Part shown: positions 1 to 11,222 of the stretch, piece after piece
How the letters are laid out: each line of letters begins with the position of its first letter
Position numbering within the stretch: the stretch's first letter is position 1
Origin: Canna indica
Lineage: Eukaryota > Streptophyta > Magnoliopsida > Zingiberales > Cannaceae
Direction: 5' to 3'
DNA length: 64,000 bases
NCBI GenBank assembly: GCA_034359265.1
Contig: CP136890.1
Coordinates: 52,259,501-52,323,500 of the forward strand
Program-made: the position numbers and the translations under genes
Notes under the pieces: generated by a model
Told to the model about the DNA's origin: nothing
What the model saw: only the letters and a program-made list of their open reading frames with translations
Database searches by the model: none

Positions 1-1475
1 TCCTTTCCCAATCTTGATGCCATCAATTCAGATATGAATGAATGAGTAGCACCTGGATCAAATAATGCATAAGCAGGTAATGTACTAACTGAAATGATAC
101 CTGTCACTACTGCATTGGACACCTTTGCGCCCTCAAGAGTCAATGGGAAGACACGAGTAGGTGGTCTCCTTGGGCCTGTCGTGCGCTGCTGCCTCGTCCC
201 CTAAGTCTGGGTCCGCTGTGCCAGTGAAGCTATTGACATAAGAGCTCTCCCTCTGGGTGGTACTGCTGCTTGACTACCTACGGGGCAGTCCCTCCTGATG
301 TGACATGACTGGCCACACCCAAAATAGGTACTCGGACCGTAGCAAGCTCTTATGTGCCTCCTCCCGCACTGCCCATACTCTAGCACCTCACCTCTATGTC
401 CTCCTGGTACTGTCATACTCCGGGTGGCCGTCGGTGGTCCCTTTCATGTACGACCTCTTAAATTTCCCTGTCCCTGGCTCTATGGGCATGCCGTCCCAAT
501 GCCGGCACCCTCAAACTGGGTACGTCTATCCTCCTGACGGTGCTGCCTGAACCTCTTCCGAGCTGGTTCATCTTGTCGGTTGGTAGGTACCAAGGCTTCC
601 TTCTGCATCGCCTCGTCCACCACCTGAACAAAGGTAGTGTCCTCGGTATAGTGTATCAGTCTGCCAATCTGTACCCTCAGACCCTCCACGAACCGCCTCA
701 CTCGGTCTGTCTCGTTCATGACCAGAGATGGGTGGTAACGGGACAACTGTGTGAACTCGATCTCATACTCCGACATCGTCATGGTGCTCGTCTGGCGAAG
801 CTGCTTAAACTCCCTAGCCTGTCTTTCGTGGACATTCCTAGGTAGGTACTTTTCAGTGATAATAGTCCAAAATTCTCCCCACGTGGGGGCTGGTGCATGA
901 GTCCCCCTATGTGCTCTCCATAATTGGTGCCACTCTTTCGCTGGGCCCCTAAGTTGCAGCCCAACTATGTGCGCCATCGCCTCAGAGGAGCACTCTAAGA
1001 CTGAGCATAGCTCAGTACAGTCATTAAGGAATGTCGTCACCTCCACTACCTGATATGCGCCTGTGAATACTGGCGGCTTCAGCTTTACAAATTCCATGTA
1101 CAACGAGCTGTGTATCACATGCTCTCGGCGGTCCCCCTCCCCGTATCCAGACTGAACCGGCTCGATCGGCTCGGTCATGGTGGGTGCTGCTGGTGGTATA
1201 GGTGGGGTCCGCCACTATGCCAGCTCCAACTCCCTACGAACCTCCTCTCGCTCCCTACGAAACTCCTCCCGTTCTTTACGGAATTCGTCCCATTCTCTGC
1301 GAAGCTCCTCGGTCAGCTCCATAACATGGGCCTCTAGCAGTACGACTTTGGGATCTCGCATTGCCTCCTCTTGAGCCACCTGGCTGGTAGCACGGCCGCG
1401 ACCCCAGCCTCGGCCTCGTCTGCCAGCAGAGTTACTTCCACTTCCACTCATCACGGCATCATCATGTGCCTCCAT
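1..1475 (-). pseudogene. gag-protease of Ty3/gypsy element, nonsense-interrupted
   Basis: One reading frame runs from the ATG at 1475 to the window edge. It has an Arg/Gly-rich N-terminus followed by a Glu/Arg-rich helix (1400-1215), then a retrotransposon gag domain (about 1178-600; motifs GPAKEWHQLW and RFVEGLR). Next come a CCHC-like knuckle near 360-300 and the protease active site LFDPGATHSFIS at about 65-25. The frame never shifts, but four stops interrupt it (1217-1215, 482-480, 446-444, 203-201). The knuckle reads YFGCGQSCHIRRDC: the first Cys is Tyr and the usual Gly before His is Cys, so zinc binding is doubtful. Gag packages the element RNA and the protease matures the polyprotein. 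This copy cannot make the full product without readthrough. Pol lies beyond position 1. Confidence 0.9.
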
Positions 1476-1653
1476 TTTTGTTAAATAAGAAAGCAAGTAC
1501 TACACAATTTTAATATATGAACAACAACTTAATCAAGAATACGTACCGCTGCAGGTGCGCAGGTTCAGCTGTCGATCTCGTGACTAGGACGTACCATATG
1601 AGAACACGCTAGCAATGTCCCATACGATATCCACTATCATATTGTCGTACCCA

Positions 1654-1664
1654 CTCTGATACCA
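1654..1664 (-). promoter_or_regulatory. primer-binding site (initiator tRNA-Met)
   Basis: Minus-strand TGGTATCAGAG lies 4 bases inside the LTR. It is complementary to the 3' end of initiator tRNA-Met, the usual minus-strand primer for plant Ty3 and copia elements. It fixes the 3' end of the 5' LTR at 1669. Confidence 0.88.
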
Positions 1665-1668
1665 CATT

Positions 1669-3889
1669 GTCACACCCCAAATCCGGTATGATCGGCTAGG
1701 GTACGCCACGTACCCTGAAGCCTAACTCAAACCAAACCACATATATAAGAAACCAGACCTCAACATTTAATAACATTTCAAGGATTTATAAAAGACATTT
1801 ATTTTCAAAAACCCTAAAGCACCAACTCAATAAATAACTTAATGTTCAAGATGATTTCAAATGTTTAATTACTAACAAAGACACCTCAAAGTAATAAAAG
1901 TGTGGAATCATAATAAACCGAGTCGACATAACTCAACAACTCAAAAAAAGAAAACGACTCGGGTATCCCCCTCGACCACGACATATCACAAGACCCGCTG
2001 CCATTCCGCCACTAGCCGCACTACTGCACGTCGATACCTCTTTGATCTAACTCAGGTTTTGCAAAACAACAGAAATGAAAGGTAAGTCCAACTAGGACTT
2101 AGTGAGTAGTTCACTCCTCAATTTCACCACAACATCATCATCATGCATAATCAAATAACACATAATTAAGCATAAGAAAAATGAGCATAATTTAGGTGCA
2201 TTTATTTTTAGCAGAGCAATCCTCCAAGTCATCATGTAACAACCTGCAAGAAATATGCCACCAAGTATAAAATATAGACATGCTCAATGCAACAATCCAC
2301 ATGGTCACCCGGACCCGTCGGTCCTCCTCGCCACATAGGGTAGGTAGTTGATGTGGCCTCCTATATACCACCCAGCCAATGTCATCTCTTTGTGCTATGC
2401 TCTCCCCTCACTAACACGGCTCTTTCGATCTGTCTCTTTGGAGCATATGTTCCCTCATCGGTCGGATCTCCGGACTATCTCTTTGGGGTATGATCTCCCC
2501 TCACCAGCTGGACTTCCGAAATAAGGCCAATGATGTCTCTTTGGGGCATACCCTCCCCTCACCAACGAGGCTTCCGGGAAATGCAACAAGCATATCACAG
2601 CATCACACACATAGGTATATAAACATAAATTAAGATGTGCCATCAACAAGTTAACAAGGGTATGTTAAGGGCATACCTCATCCTCCACCTTCTCAAGTCA
2701 TAATTCACAACCACGCATGTATATATAAGCATATGACAAGGAAGGTACAACATATAATAAATGTACAACACATCTAAAAGCGTAGGGTAAAGGGAACGAA
2801 AAGTACATACAAATAGTTAAATTTGGGGTCGGCCCCCTTAGCTGTCCTTAGGGTCGGCCCTTCCGATAGTTAAATTTAGGTCCTAGCATCTCTAGGTGTC
2901 CCTAGGGTTCCTAATTCCCTACTTGAAAGTCTCTACAATTTCTTAATTTGTAGGAGTAATTTAAGATACCCTAAATTGCATGTGTTCTTAGGTGTAAAAA
3001 TTATACTTTTAATCCCTACAATCTGTCCTAAGGTGGTCGGGCACCCTAGGGTCCCTAAAGAGTCCGAGAAGGGGGCAGCACACCCTAAAATCCACCTAAA
3101 CTACCTCCTTTCATCAAGGTATCAACCAAGCATCAAGAATTGCTAACAACCAACAAGATTCATCAAGATTTCATCAAGAAATCACAGGAGAAGAGGGGCG
3201 GCACAGAAAGGAAAGGGGATAGCCAATCGCCCAAAAATCGTTTTGATAGAATCCTAGCGATCACGATAAAATTCTCAATACGATAATCTGATTCGATTCA
3301 AGAAAAACACATCGAAAAATGATGAAATCCCCATGACATAGGGGCGGCGCCAGGCATGAATGAGGAATTGGGGAAAAAGAAGGCTAGAACCACTCACCTT
3401 TTTGGAGAACCGGGAAGGAAGAAGAAGCTAGGGATCTTCCTACTATGAACGTCGACGAACTCGTGAAATCCTAGCTCCGGCGGCTCCTCCTCTCCTCTTG
3501 TGTCTCCCTCACTCTCCTCTCTCTACACCTCGGGTGGCGTGCGGCTAAACCCCTAGCCGCACACCCCAGGTTCTATTTTATGGGGCCTGGTTGGGCCCCA
3601 AATGACCAAAGTGCCCCTCCTTTAGTTAATCAACTTAAACAACCCATATCTAACCCGTTCTAACTCCGATTCGAGTTTTGATTGAACCTATGGACTCGTC
3701 TTGAGACCCTCTATCATATTAATAATACTAAATCACAAAAACAAAATAAATACATTTTTCCTAATTTTTTTTCTATATCTAAAGCTTATCCGAATTTAAT
3801 TTCGCGGCTCTATGTCAATCTGCGCTAACTCGAGCCCACGGTCCCCTACTTAAGAATAAAATATTATTTTTAGGATTTTGGGCATTACA
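1669..3889 (-). repeat. 5' LTR of the Ty3/gypsy element (2221 bp)
   Basis: Bounded on the plus strand by TGTCACACCC at 1669 and GGGCATTACA ending at 3889, with the PBS immediately inside. It carries a cluster of short tandem repeats (2384-2585). It also has a G+C-richer stretch near 3340-3600 that probably holds the transcription start side. No convincing ORF lies in it. Confidence 0.85.
2384..2585. repeat. tandem repeats inside the Ty3 LTR (45-58 bp units)
   Basis: Four imperfect units start at about 2384, 2432, 2477 and 2535. Each begins (A/G)TCTCTTTG and continues with a CTCCCCTCA(C/T)CA-type core and a cttccg-type end. This resembles the minisatellite in the Ty3 LTR at 61400-61640, which has different unit sequence. 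Confidence 0.75.
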
Positions 3890-4314
3890 GACTGAAACTA
3901 CTTGATGAGATGGGAAGTCTTCGTGAAAGGCTTGTGTAGACATGTTATAGACTGAGGTGCCTAAAAGAGGAAAGCCAAAAGCCTCCCTAATGGGTGTGTC
4001 AGTGATAACTATAGGCTTCCCTAATATTTCTGACCTAAGGACAAAAGAGTTACCAAGTCGAGAGTTTTCTATGACTAAGTTTGAGAAGAAGGCCTTAACT
4101 AGAATGGGATATACTCGGATATGTTTCCCAAGATATTCCACCCAACCAAGGCAACTAAGTGGCTTCTTATATCATATCGTTCTAGGTCTCCTAAGTTTAC
4201 TAGTCGAGTTCGCAAAACAGTGCGATTTGCAAACCGTGGGGCTTGGGTCTTTCCTACTGCGGTTAGGAGACGGTTTGGGAGAGTTGGTACCTTGGTTTCA
4301 GGTGCCATCTGCAA
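3890..4314 (-). pseudogene. plant transposon-type protein fragment (PF20167-like)
   Basis: Two overlapping minus frames (4314-4099 and 4141-3890) join into one protein by a single frameshift at about 4110-4140. The joined segment has the pattern of the plant transposon protein family PF20167: a YPxLVxxFxxNL stretch (here YPILVKAFFSNL), then LRSEILGKPIVIT, then a leucine-rich FGFPLLG. About 140 residues remain. The fragment is cut at 3890 by the Ty3 LTR. Proteins of this family lie in plant retroelement or transposon-derived genes of unclear function. The family call rests on motif memory only. Confidence 0.5.
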
Positions 4315-5315
4315 TATAATTAAGACAATGCATATAAGATTATTATCTTAATAATAGATGCATGCAACCTAAGATCTAATGTAGGAATGAAATGAAAAAC
4401 CGGATTTTTAAATAAAAATGTAGAGTGATTCAAATTAAGATAAAATGAATGCAACTCTTTTCTTCCAAAAAAAAATCGGAACTAAAAGAGCCATGTTTTG
4501 GAAATCATATGTCAAATAAATCCGAAAATTTTAAAGAGCTTTTTCATGACAATATCAATTTCTCCATTTATCAAATAATAACTCCGAAATTTCAATTTCT
4601 TCTTTTTTCATCTTTATAAGAATTTTCTTTCTTTTTCATTAAACAAAAATGAGAGTGTGCATGATAAAAACTCCTTTTCCATTTTGTAGAAGCATTAGTA
4701 AAGCATTTAATCCAATTCCTACAAAAAATACCAACATGCAACGATCAAAGAAAAATGAAATATCAAGCCTAATACTTTTACTTCCTTGTATTTTTTTTGA
4801 AAGAGAACCTCATAAAAAATGACACATTTTTAACCATCAAACACCAAAAAATTCCAAAAATATGTGATTTCATGAAAAAATCTCAAAATAAAACAATAAG
4901 ACATGAATTTTTGCCATTCTTGCTACAAATCTTGAAACAAAAACCATAAACCATCATCCATCATGCATAAAACACGAGAATACTCCTTTTAGATGTAGAT
5001 CTAGTCATGGAGATGAGAGAAATGAAGGATCTACACTAACATGATGCATGAACTTAAGGAAAGATGTTAAGAACTTGGATTTTTACCTTGGTAGTGGAAG
5101 AGAAGCTTCAAAAATTCAAGGAGGGAGGGTGGTCGGTTGGTAATGCCCTAGAAGCCCTAGTTTCAATCGAGCTAGGGTGAAGGGTAGAGATTAAAACACT
5201 CGGCCAAATGGACGGACATGATGGTTTTCTGTCTGTCGGTCGCTTGTGTGATCGCTTGTCGAGCGGCCGACCGAGGCCAGTTGTGTTTTCTAGCTCATAC
5301 AAAAGAAATTCCTGG

Positions 5316-5318
<3 letters not shown>
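4315..5318. other. A+T-rich interval without recognised gene
   Basis: Many A/T homopolymers and no supported ORF. Bases 5190-5285 are richer in C+G and hold CGGTCG and GACCGAG motifs like those in the copia U3 arrays, so this may be a decayed LTR edge. That is inference. Confidence 0.4.

Positions 5319-5350
<32 letters not shown>
5319..5350. repeat. (AT)n microsatellite
   Basis: An uninterrupted AT dinucleotide run of about 32 bases. Confidence 0.95.
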
Positions 5351-5352
<2 letters not shown>

Positions 5353-7008
5353 AAAATTTATGAAACTTTTACCACATGAACTAGACTTGATGAGAATTCC
5401 ATAAAATCAAGAATCACTCAAAACGGGCATCTCTACTATTTTCTAAATATCCTAGAGTTCGTAGTGGCATTATTGTAAATACTTGGATTTTGTGTGAGTT
5501 CTCGAATTTTCATCGTAATACCCACAAATTTGACAGGATATCGTCTTGACCTATCATAATAGGATTTTTGAACATGTGAAATTTTTACTGAAATTTTTCA
5601 CAATTTTAATCATTTTTTGATATATTGACTCGGCACATTTTTATTTACTCGAAATTATAAAATTGTCAAGTATCTTTCTAGATGGATTTTCAAGCATAAT
5701 TACGATACTACATTGGAATTTATGCTCAACAGAATTGCAATCACAAATAATCAAGATTTTAAAATTTTCTTATCATCATAATCTTTCTGATCATGCTATT
5801 CCACTCAATTTACATGCAATTTTCACGTCTAATCAAGAAGTAGAGGTGTAAAATGAATATTTTGCTTGAGTGACGTTCATACCTTGTTTCTTGAGAGACC
5901 TCATATTTTCATCCCCCTTTTCCATTTCTTCTTACTTTGCTTACATTTGGAAACAAATAACTTGCAAATAATAGTTATGAATGTCATAATAAAATTTGTA
6001 CTATTAACAAGTTATCGTACTAGATAGCAAAGAGGGGATCAAGCATCGATTTCAAAATCTACTTTGCTAAATAGCTTCAAATTTGTATCAAATTGAATTA
6101 TCATGCAATCAAAAACGAATTAAGAGATCTCAAAGTATGAAATATTTGAAAATTTATATCTCCAACCATTCCTATTGGTTGAAAACCAAAAGGCCACAAT
6201 TAGCCTACGATTTAGAACCGCAAGGTCGCATGAGCCCATTAAAGGCTAGGTAGGTCTCCAAAGAGACGGAAAATTAAAAAATTAAAAACTCATTTTTTAA
6301 GTCATATCATGAGCGGGCAAAATCAACTCAAATTTAACTCGTATCATAACTCAACTCTAAGATGACACGTAAAGTAAAGGAGGTGATAGCAAACATACCT
6401 AGATGTCAATTTTCATACCTTGATATCATGATGGCTTGAAGTTGCAACCAAAGATGGATTCTTTATTCAAATCTATGGTCAACTTAAATTCTTTAATTTT
6501 CTTTAACCTTGTGTGGTAGTTCCCCTCACAATAGAGCATGACACTTTTGGTACCCAAATGGCTTTGAATCCTTGGAGATTAGATGACCTAGGAATCCAAA
6601 GTGTCCTAGTTACACTTGGATTTTTCTTGAATGCACAATCAAAGATAGCGTGGTCAAAAATACCACAACAAAAGCAATGTACATTGAATTTTTTCTTTGG
6701 GTTATTAGACGAAAATAACTTGAACTTTGATGAATTTTGTAATTATGGTCAATTCTTTGATTGGTCTCAATTGTATATAAGAACTTACACATTGGTTCTA
6801 ATTATAGCCCGCCCTTTGTCAACCGTGAGTAGAGCCGTTATTTTGCTGATGCAGTGATTTAGAAATTATTAAAAAATACACATTTATCGTGTCATCAGAT
6901 TACTTTTTACTATAGGTTTTTAATTAGGTCCCACCTCTCTTCTTCTCTGTCCTCTTTTTTTTTTTCTTATCTCTGTCGCCTACCAGCGAACCAGCCGCAC
7001 AGTCTACT

Positions 7009-7260
7009 TCGCCGACTTGGCCTGTCATGTTCCGCCGCTGGCGCTCCAGGCGCCCACCCAAATCTTGGAGGACAACCTCTGCCACTGTGGCATCTTCGAT
7101 GAGCCGGCCAAGGAGTTCCAGATCAAGGCGTTCGCCCGCTCAAGCCTTGGCAACGAGACTTACCTCCTCAAGGCCCTCCACTGCCTCCAACCCTGCCACT
7201 TTATGGCTGTCGCCCCGGGAGAAAACAGAGCAGGTCATCTTCGCCACCCTTGACATCCTT
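7009..7260 (+). pseudogene. captured gene fragment, left MULE arm
   Basis: A G+C-rich coding-like segment reading towards the centre of the element, with peptide blocks VYFADLACHVPP, ILEDNLCHC, AKEFQIKAFARS and LKALHCLQPCH. The right arm carries the matching segment on the opposite strand. I do not recognise the parent gene. The segment has no start codon context and runs into repeats at about 7265. Confidence 0.6.
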
Positions 7261-7289
7261 ATAAGTGGTGCATCTTGATCTTGGTAGAT

Positions 7290-7410
7290 GCATCATATTA
7301 CATTCTCGAAGTGGTGCATCTTGATCCTAGTAGATGCATCATATTACATTCTCCAAGATCATGTTTTAGCGAACATCATATTACATTATCCAAGATCCTG
7401 TTTTAGATGC
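7290..7410. repeat. short tandem repeats in MULE centre
   Basis: A unit of about 50 bp containing TGGTGCATCTTGATC and GATGCATCATATTACATTC occurs about twice from 7263, with a third partial copy near 7375-7410. Confidence 0.75.
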
Positions 7411-7814
7411 ATCAGTACTGTTGGGCACAAACTCAAAATGCTGCCAGCATATACTTGGACACAAACTCAGATTTTACTACTCGAAGCTTTGGCCTTCAAA
7501 TTAAACTGTGCCTTCTTTAAGTGGTGGAACACTCGTTGCCTTCTTTAATGCTTGTGTTGGTAATATATTAATGCAGCATGCAGGAAGCAACACATGCATG
7601 CATGACTCATTGATTAGAACTGACGACGCTTGCAGCTCACCTATAACATGTTTGACGTGGTTAATATATATTTGGCATGATTCGTGACATCAAAGGTGGC
7701 ATGCTGCGGGCTTTGCACCATGTTGTCAAATGTGTGCCCCAACAGGAACATTTTCAGCATTCTAGGATGCGTTCCATCCCATAGAGAGGTCCAACAGAAT
7801 CATAGTGAGCCAAG

Positions 7815-8150
7815 TTATGACGGGATCAAACGAATAAGAGGCTGCAATTCTCGACGAGATGTCGATGCCGAGTGGGGATCCATTGAGATGTTTTTGAAAA
7901 GGGCTTTGAGGACGGTGAAGATGACCTGCTCTGTTTCCTCCCTGGTGACAGCCATAGAGTGGCAGGATCGGAGGCAGTGGAGGGCCTCGGGGAGGTAGGT
8001 CTCGTCACGAAGGCATGAGCGGGCGAACACCATGATCTGGAACTCTTTGGCGGGCTTGTCGAAGATGTCGTAGTGGCGGAGGCTGTCCTCCAAGATTCGG
8101 GTGGGCGCCTGGGGTGCCGGCGGCGGAACATGGCAGGCAAAGTCGGCGAA
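7815..8150 (-). pseudogene. captured gene fragment, right MULE arm
   Basis: Minus-strand frame with blocks VYFADFACHVPP, ILEDSLRHYDIF, AKEFQIMVFARS, LPEALHCLRSCH and EETEQVIFTVLKALF. It is the better preserved of the two arm copies and stays open for at least 90 codons. The product family is not recognised. The copies in the two arms have diverged, so the duplication is not recent. Confidence 0.6.
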
Positions 8151-8865
8151 GTAGACTATGGGGGCGGTTCACTGGCAGGTGGTAGAGATAAGAAAAAAAA
8201 AAAAGGAGAGAGAAAAAGAGAGGTGGGACTCAATTAAAAACTTATATTAAAAAGTAATTTGATGACACGACGAATGTGTATTTTTTTAATAATTTTTAAA
8301 TCGTCACGTCAGCAAAATAATGGCTATTCATGGTTGGCAAAGGGCGGGCTATAATTAGAACCAATATGTAAATTCTTATATACAATTGAGACCAATAAAA
8401 GAATTGGCTACAATTGAAAATTTCGTTAAAGTTCAGTCATTTTCGTCTAATAGCCCTTTTTCTTTTCATGAGGTTTACTGTTAGAATGCTTGACATGAAG
8501 ATGATGATGAATGTTAGCATTCTTAATTACTTGAAACATTTGTATTTCTAAAATTCTTAGATGATGAATTACTAGATAAATTACTAACTTTCTTGTTTAG
8601 AAAAATAACCTCATTTTTCAAGTCGTTCATGGATTTATGAATAACATGAATTTGGGTTTTCAACATACTATTTTCATTTTCAAAATATCATTTTTGTTTT
8701 TCAAATCATTTGTGTCACCATATAATTTATCATGGCATGTATTAGAGATCCTATTTTTTAGTTTCTCATTTTCTAGTCTTACCTCGTGCAAACGAGAACT
8801 AAGAGTCAAGTTTTCTTTCATTAATTTCTTGTTTTTTTATCCTATTTAAGAATCAAGACATATCG

Positions 8866-9283
8866 AGCTCGATAAAAACTCGAACTCGATTCAATCTTAT
8901 CGTGCTCGAGCCGAAGCCGAGCCGAGCCAAGCTCGAGCTAAGCAATACTCGGCTCGAACGGCTCGCGAGACTAATCGAGCTTCATATATATATATAATTT
9001 TATAAATATTAATATTTCATATCGGGTCAAGCATAAACCCAAGTCGAGCTAGTCGGGCTTAATCGAGCTTAAATGAGCTCGGTCAAGCTTTAGAAAAATA
9101 AACGAGCCTAAACGAGCTTAAACGAGTCGAGCTCGAGTTGCTTGAGCCAAGTTCGAGCCGAGCTCGAGCCCAGATATTGAAGCTCGATCGAGCTCGAGTT
9201 CGACATTTTTTAAACGAGCCAAGCTCGAGCACAAGCAAGCTCGTCTCGGCTCGGCTCGGCTCAATTACACCCTTATCAGAGTC
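8866..9283. repeat. GAGCTCG-rich interspersed repeat
   Basis: Dozens of overlapping CGAGCTCG, GCTCGAGC and GAGCCGAGC motifs. The right side ends CGGCTCAATTACACCCTT, the look of a plant MITE with GAGC-type subterminal repeats (hAT-like). I could not find the matching left terminus or a target duplication, so class and ends are open. Confidence 0.55.
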
Positions 9284-9296
9284 TCACTTTTTATCA

Positions 9297-9322
9297 ATAT
9301 ATATATATATATATATATATAT
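9297..9322. repeat. (AT)n microsatellite
   Basis: An AT dinucleotide run of about 26 bases. Confidence 0.95.
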
Positions 9323-9791
9323 TATGTTCTATATGCTGCAGAATCTCATAGTAGAATTATCCTTCTTACTTGGTTTATTTTGCGATAACAATAAGAAAAT
9401 AAAAATCTTCCAACTAAGTAATTAATAATCGTTTTGGGGGAAATTTTAATTTTACAAGGCATGTGACTTTCTTTCTATCATTTACTAGGTTTTGCTACAT
9501 GTCATATCCTGTACTTTGTTGTAGAAATTGGCCATAAAAAATTGTTTGATCTAACAAGTTTTGATAAATTGGATTGATTTGATGTAATAGAAATTAAGGA
9601 TGTCTTAGCCAAATAGGTGAATTTATACTTTTTAATTGAACCAGGACTAAGAACTGTGAGAAGAAAAATGCAGTCTTTTATAATATTGTAGCTTCGTTTA
9701 TATTCTAGTTTTACTCATGCTTTGTATCTTGCTTTGTAGCTTGTGCCTCTCATATATGGATATTTTTGTCTTCCTAGAGTCATTATTCAAG

Positions 9792-10865
9792 GATAATTTT
9801 TTAAGCAATTTCTTAAAATCGAAGTTTGAGAGTAAAAAAATTTTAAAATCAAAATTTTTAAAATCAAAATTTAGTTGATTGGATACCCATTTCATCCCTG
9901 GGCCAAAGTTTTTAACTGATTAAAGACTTTGGACAAAAATTAAATATAAAATATTAAAAAATAATTTAAATTTATAAAATATTTTTTATGATAAAATATA
10001 AGATATTAGAGTATAAAAAATATATTTTCAAACTTTCTAATGCATTAAAATTTTTTGCCCAAAGTCTATAAATTTAAGTTAAAATTAAAAATTATAAAAT
10101 ATTTTGATGTAAAATATTTTTTTGGATCATATTAAATATTTTGTATTATTAAAAAAAATATTTCATGAATTTAAATATTTTTTAAAAAAATCATGAAACT
10201 ATTATAGACTTTGCACAAAAGTTTTTAATGAGTTAAAGACTTTTGTTTATAATAATTTTTTAATTATAAAAAATAAAATTTAATTTATAAAAAATATATA
10301 TGTGATATAAAAGATGTGTTGAAGTCTATGAAAATATTTTGGATAAAAAATATTTTAATATTTTTATTTTAAATTTAATTTTATAGACTTTGGGTGAAAA
10401 TCTCTAATGTATTAATGACTTTTGCCCAAAGTCTATAATAATTTTATAATTTAAAAAATAATAATTAATTAATGAAATAATTTTTTAAAAAAATACAAAA
10501 GATGTATCGTGGTTCAAAAAAATATTTTTCATCAAAATATTTCATAATTTTTAATTTAAATTTAGTTTTATAGACTTTTGCAAAAGTCTGTAATGAATTA
10601 AAGAGTTTGAAAATATACTTTTTAGACTTTAACACCTCATTTTTATTATAATTCTTTTTTATAAATTAAAATTATTTTTATATATTTTTATAAATTTTTA
10701 ACCAAAGTCTCTAACTGGTTAGAGATTTTGGCCTTGGGGTAGAATGGGTATTCGATCCACTCAATTTCGATTTTAAAAATTTTGAAACTTCAAATCTGAT
10801 TTTTGGAATTTTCCCTTTCCAAAATTTTCAAAATCCAAATTTAGAAAATTACTGATAATTTTTTA
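9792..10865. mobile_element. Foldback element made of palindromes (9804-10853)
   Basis: A 1050-bp A+T-rich element flanked by the direct repeat GATAATTTTTTA (9792-9803 and 10854-10865). The terminal inverted repeats begin AG(C/T)AATTT and extend over 100 bp. They include GGATACCCATTTCATCCC on the left, matched by an inverted GGGTAGAATGGGTATTC-type block on the right. The interior repeats a palindromic core, ATAGACTTTG...TTAAAGACTTTTG...CAAAGTCTATAA, at about 9905, 10060, 10200, 10380, 10565 and 10700, separated by A/T spacers. No ORF. The direct repeats would fit a Mutator-type duplication (9-11 bp) slightly extended by chance. Confidence 0.75.
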
Positions 10866-11159
10866 TATTTTGTAGGATTCAGATAAATCAGAACTTATAT
10901 TTTTAAATTAAAATATAAATATTAGTTATATTGCAAATATATAAATTATTTTGTATGTTTACATATAATGTTAGATATTTTTATAGAATATTAAAACTAC
11001 TATGAACTATATTATTTTAATAATTTAATATTAAAAATATTTTTTTATTTTGTAAATAGTAAAATAGTTCATGATACTTTACAATTATATATATATATAT
11101 TTACTAAAACAAGCATGTTCCACGTAAAATGAAAAATTCATAAAGAGGAGACTCCTATT

Positions 11160-11222
11160 GAGGTTTCGAACCTCAGACATCTATGCAATTTATAATTGTT
11201 GTCATCAACTGTGCTAGTGACA
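11160..11222 (-). repeat. tRNA-like fossil or SINE head
   Basis: The minus strand contains an A-box-like TAGCACAGTTGATGACA (11216-11200) and a B-box-like GGTTCGAAACC (11172-11162) at tRNA-like spacing. The acceptor stem does not pair convincingly and no CCA or 3' tail was found, so this is a tRNA-derived repeat and not an active tRNA gene. Confidence 0.5.

Larger units (their letters stand above)
1..3889 (-). mobile_element. Ty3/gypsy retrotransposon, 5' part (Tekay/Del-like)
   Basis: On the minus strand the order is 5' LTR (3889 to 1669), primer-binding site, gag, then the start of the aspartic protease at the window edge. The LTR starts TGTAATGCCC and ends GGGTGTGACA in element orientation, as in the Tekay/Del chromovirus group. 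The base after the LTR begins GACTG, the candidate 5-bp target duplication; its partner lies outside the window. The element landed in the coding part of an older plant-transposon protein fragment, whose frame stops at this boundary. Reverse transcriptase, integrase and the 3' LTR are not in the window. The clade is inferred from LTR ends, PBS and gag character. Confidence 0.88.
6690..8465. mobile_element. Mutator-like element with long inverted arms (6699-8456)
   Basis: The element runs 6699-8456 (1758 bp) and is flanked by the perfect 9-bp duplication TTTTTCTTT (6690-6698 and 8457-8465), the Mutator hallmark. The ends are GGGTTATTAGACGAAAAT and its imperfect reverse complement. The inverted arms are over 500 bp each (about 6699-7260 and 7895-8456) and contain the same captured gene segment. 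The centre (about 7260-7800) has short tandem repeats. There is no transposase, so it is non-autonomous. It resembles a Pack-MULE or foldback element, except that the captured coding sequence is duplicated in both terminal repeats. Confidence 0.88.
6513..8845 (-). pseudogene. gag relic of copia-like element (interrupted)
   Basis: Minus-strand pieces at 8845-8457 (weak coiled-coil similarity) and 6689-6513 (C-terminal knuckle region) match the gag of the downstream copies. The second CCHC knuckle is recognisable near 6680-6640, followed by the IWVPK-type tail. Frameshifts, stops and the 1758-bp insertion make it non-functional. Homology was judged by eye against 42140-43330. Confidence 0.6.
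5870..8850 (-). mobile_element. Old copia-like element fragment, split by a MULE
   Basis: From about 5930 to 6690 and again from 8457 to about 8845 the sequence parallels the copia-like element at 37500-47631. Landmarks are the conserved block CCTATTGGTTGAAAACC near 6170, shared with 41810 and reversed near 52280, and the gag tail near 6520-6690. The gag coiled-coil part follows at 8480-8845. The Mutator-like element at 6699-8456 sits inside gag. No LTR of this copy is recognisable; the right edge is replaced by GAGCTCG-rich repeats. This is an older relic of the family that has two younger copies downstream. Confidence 0.7.

Noticed and set aside
11160..11222. Functional tRNA gene
   Set aside because: A and B boxes are present, but the acceptor stem does not pair and no anticodon arm could be drawn with confidence; kept only as a tRNA-like repeat.
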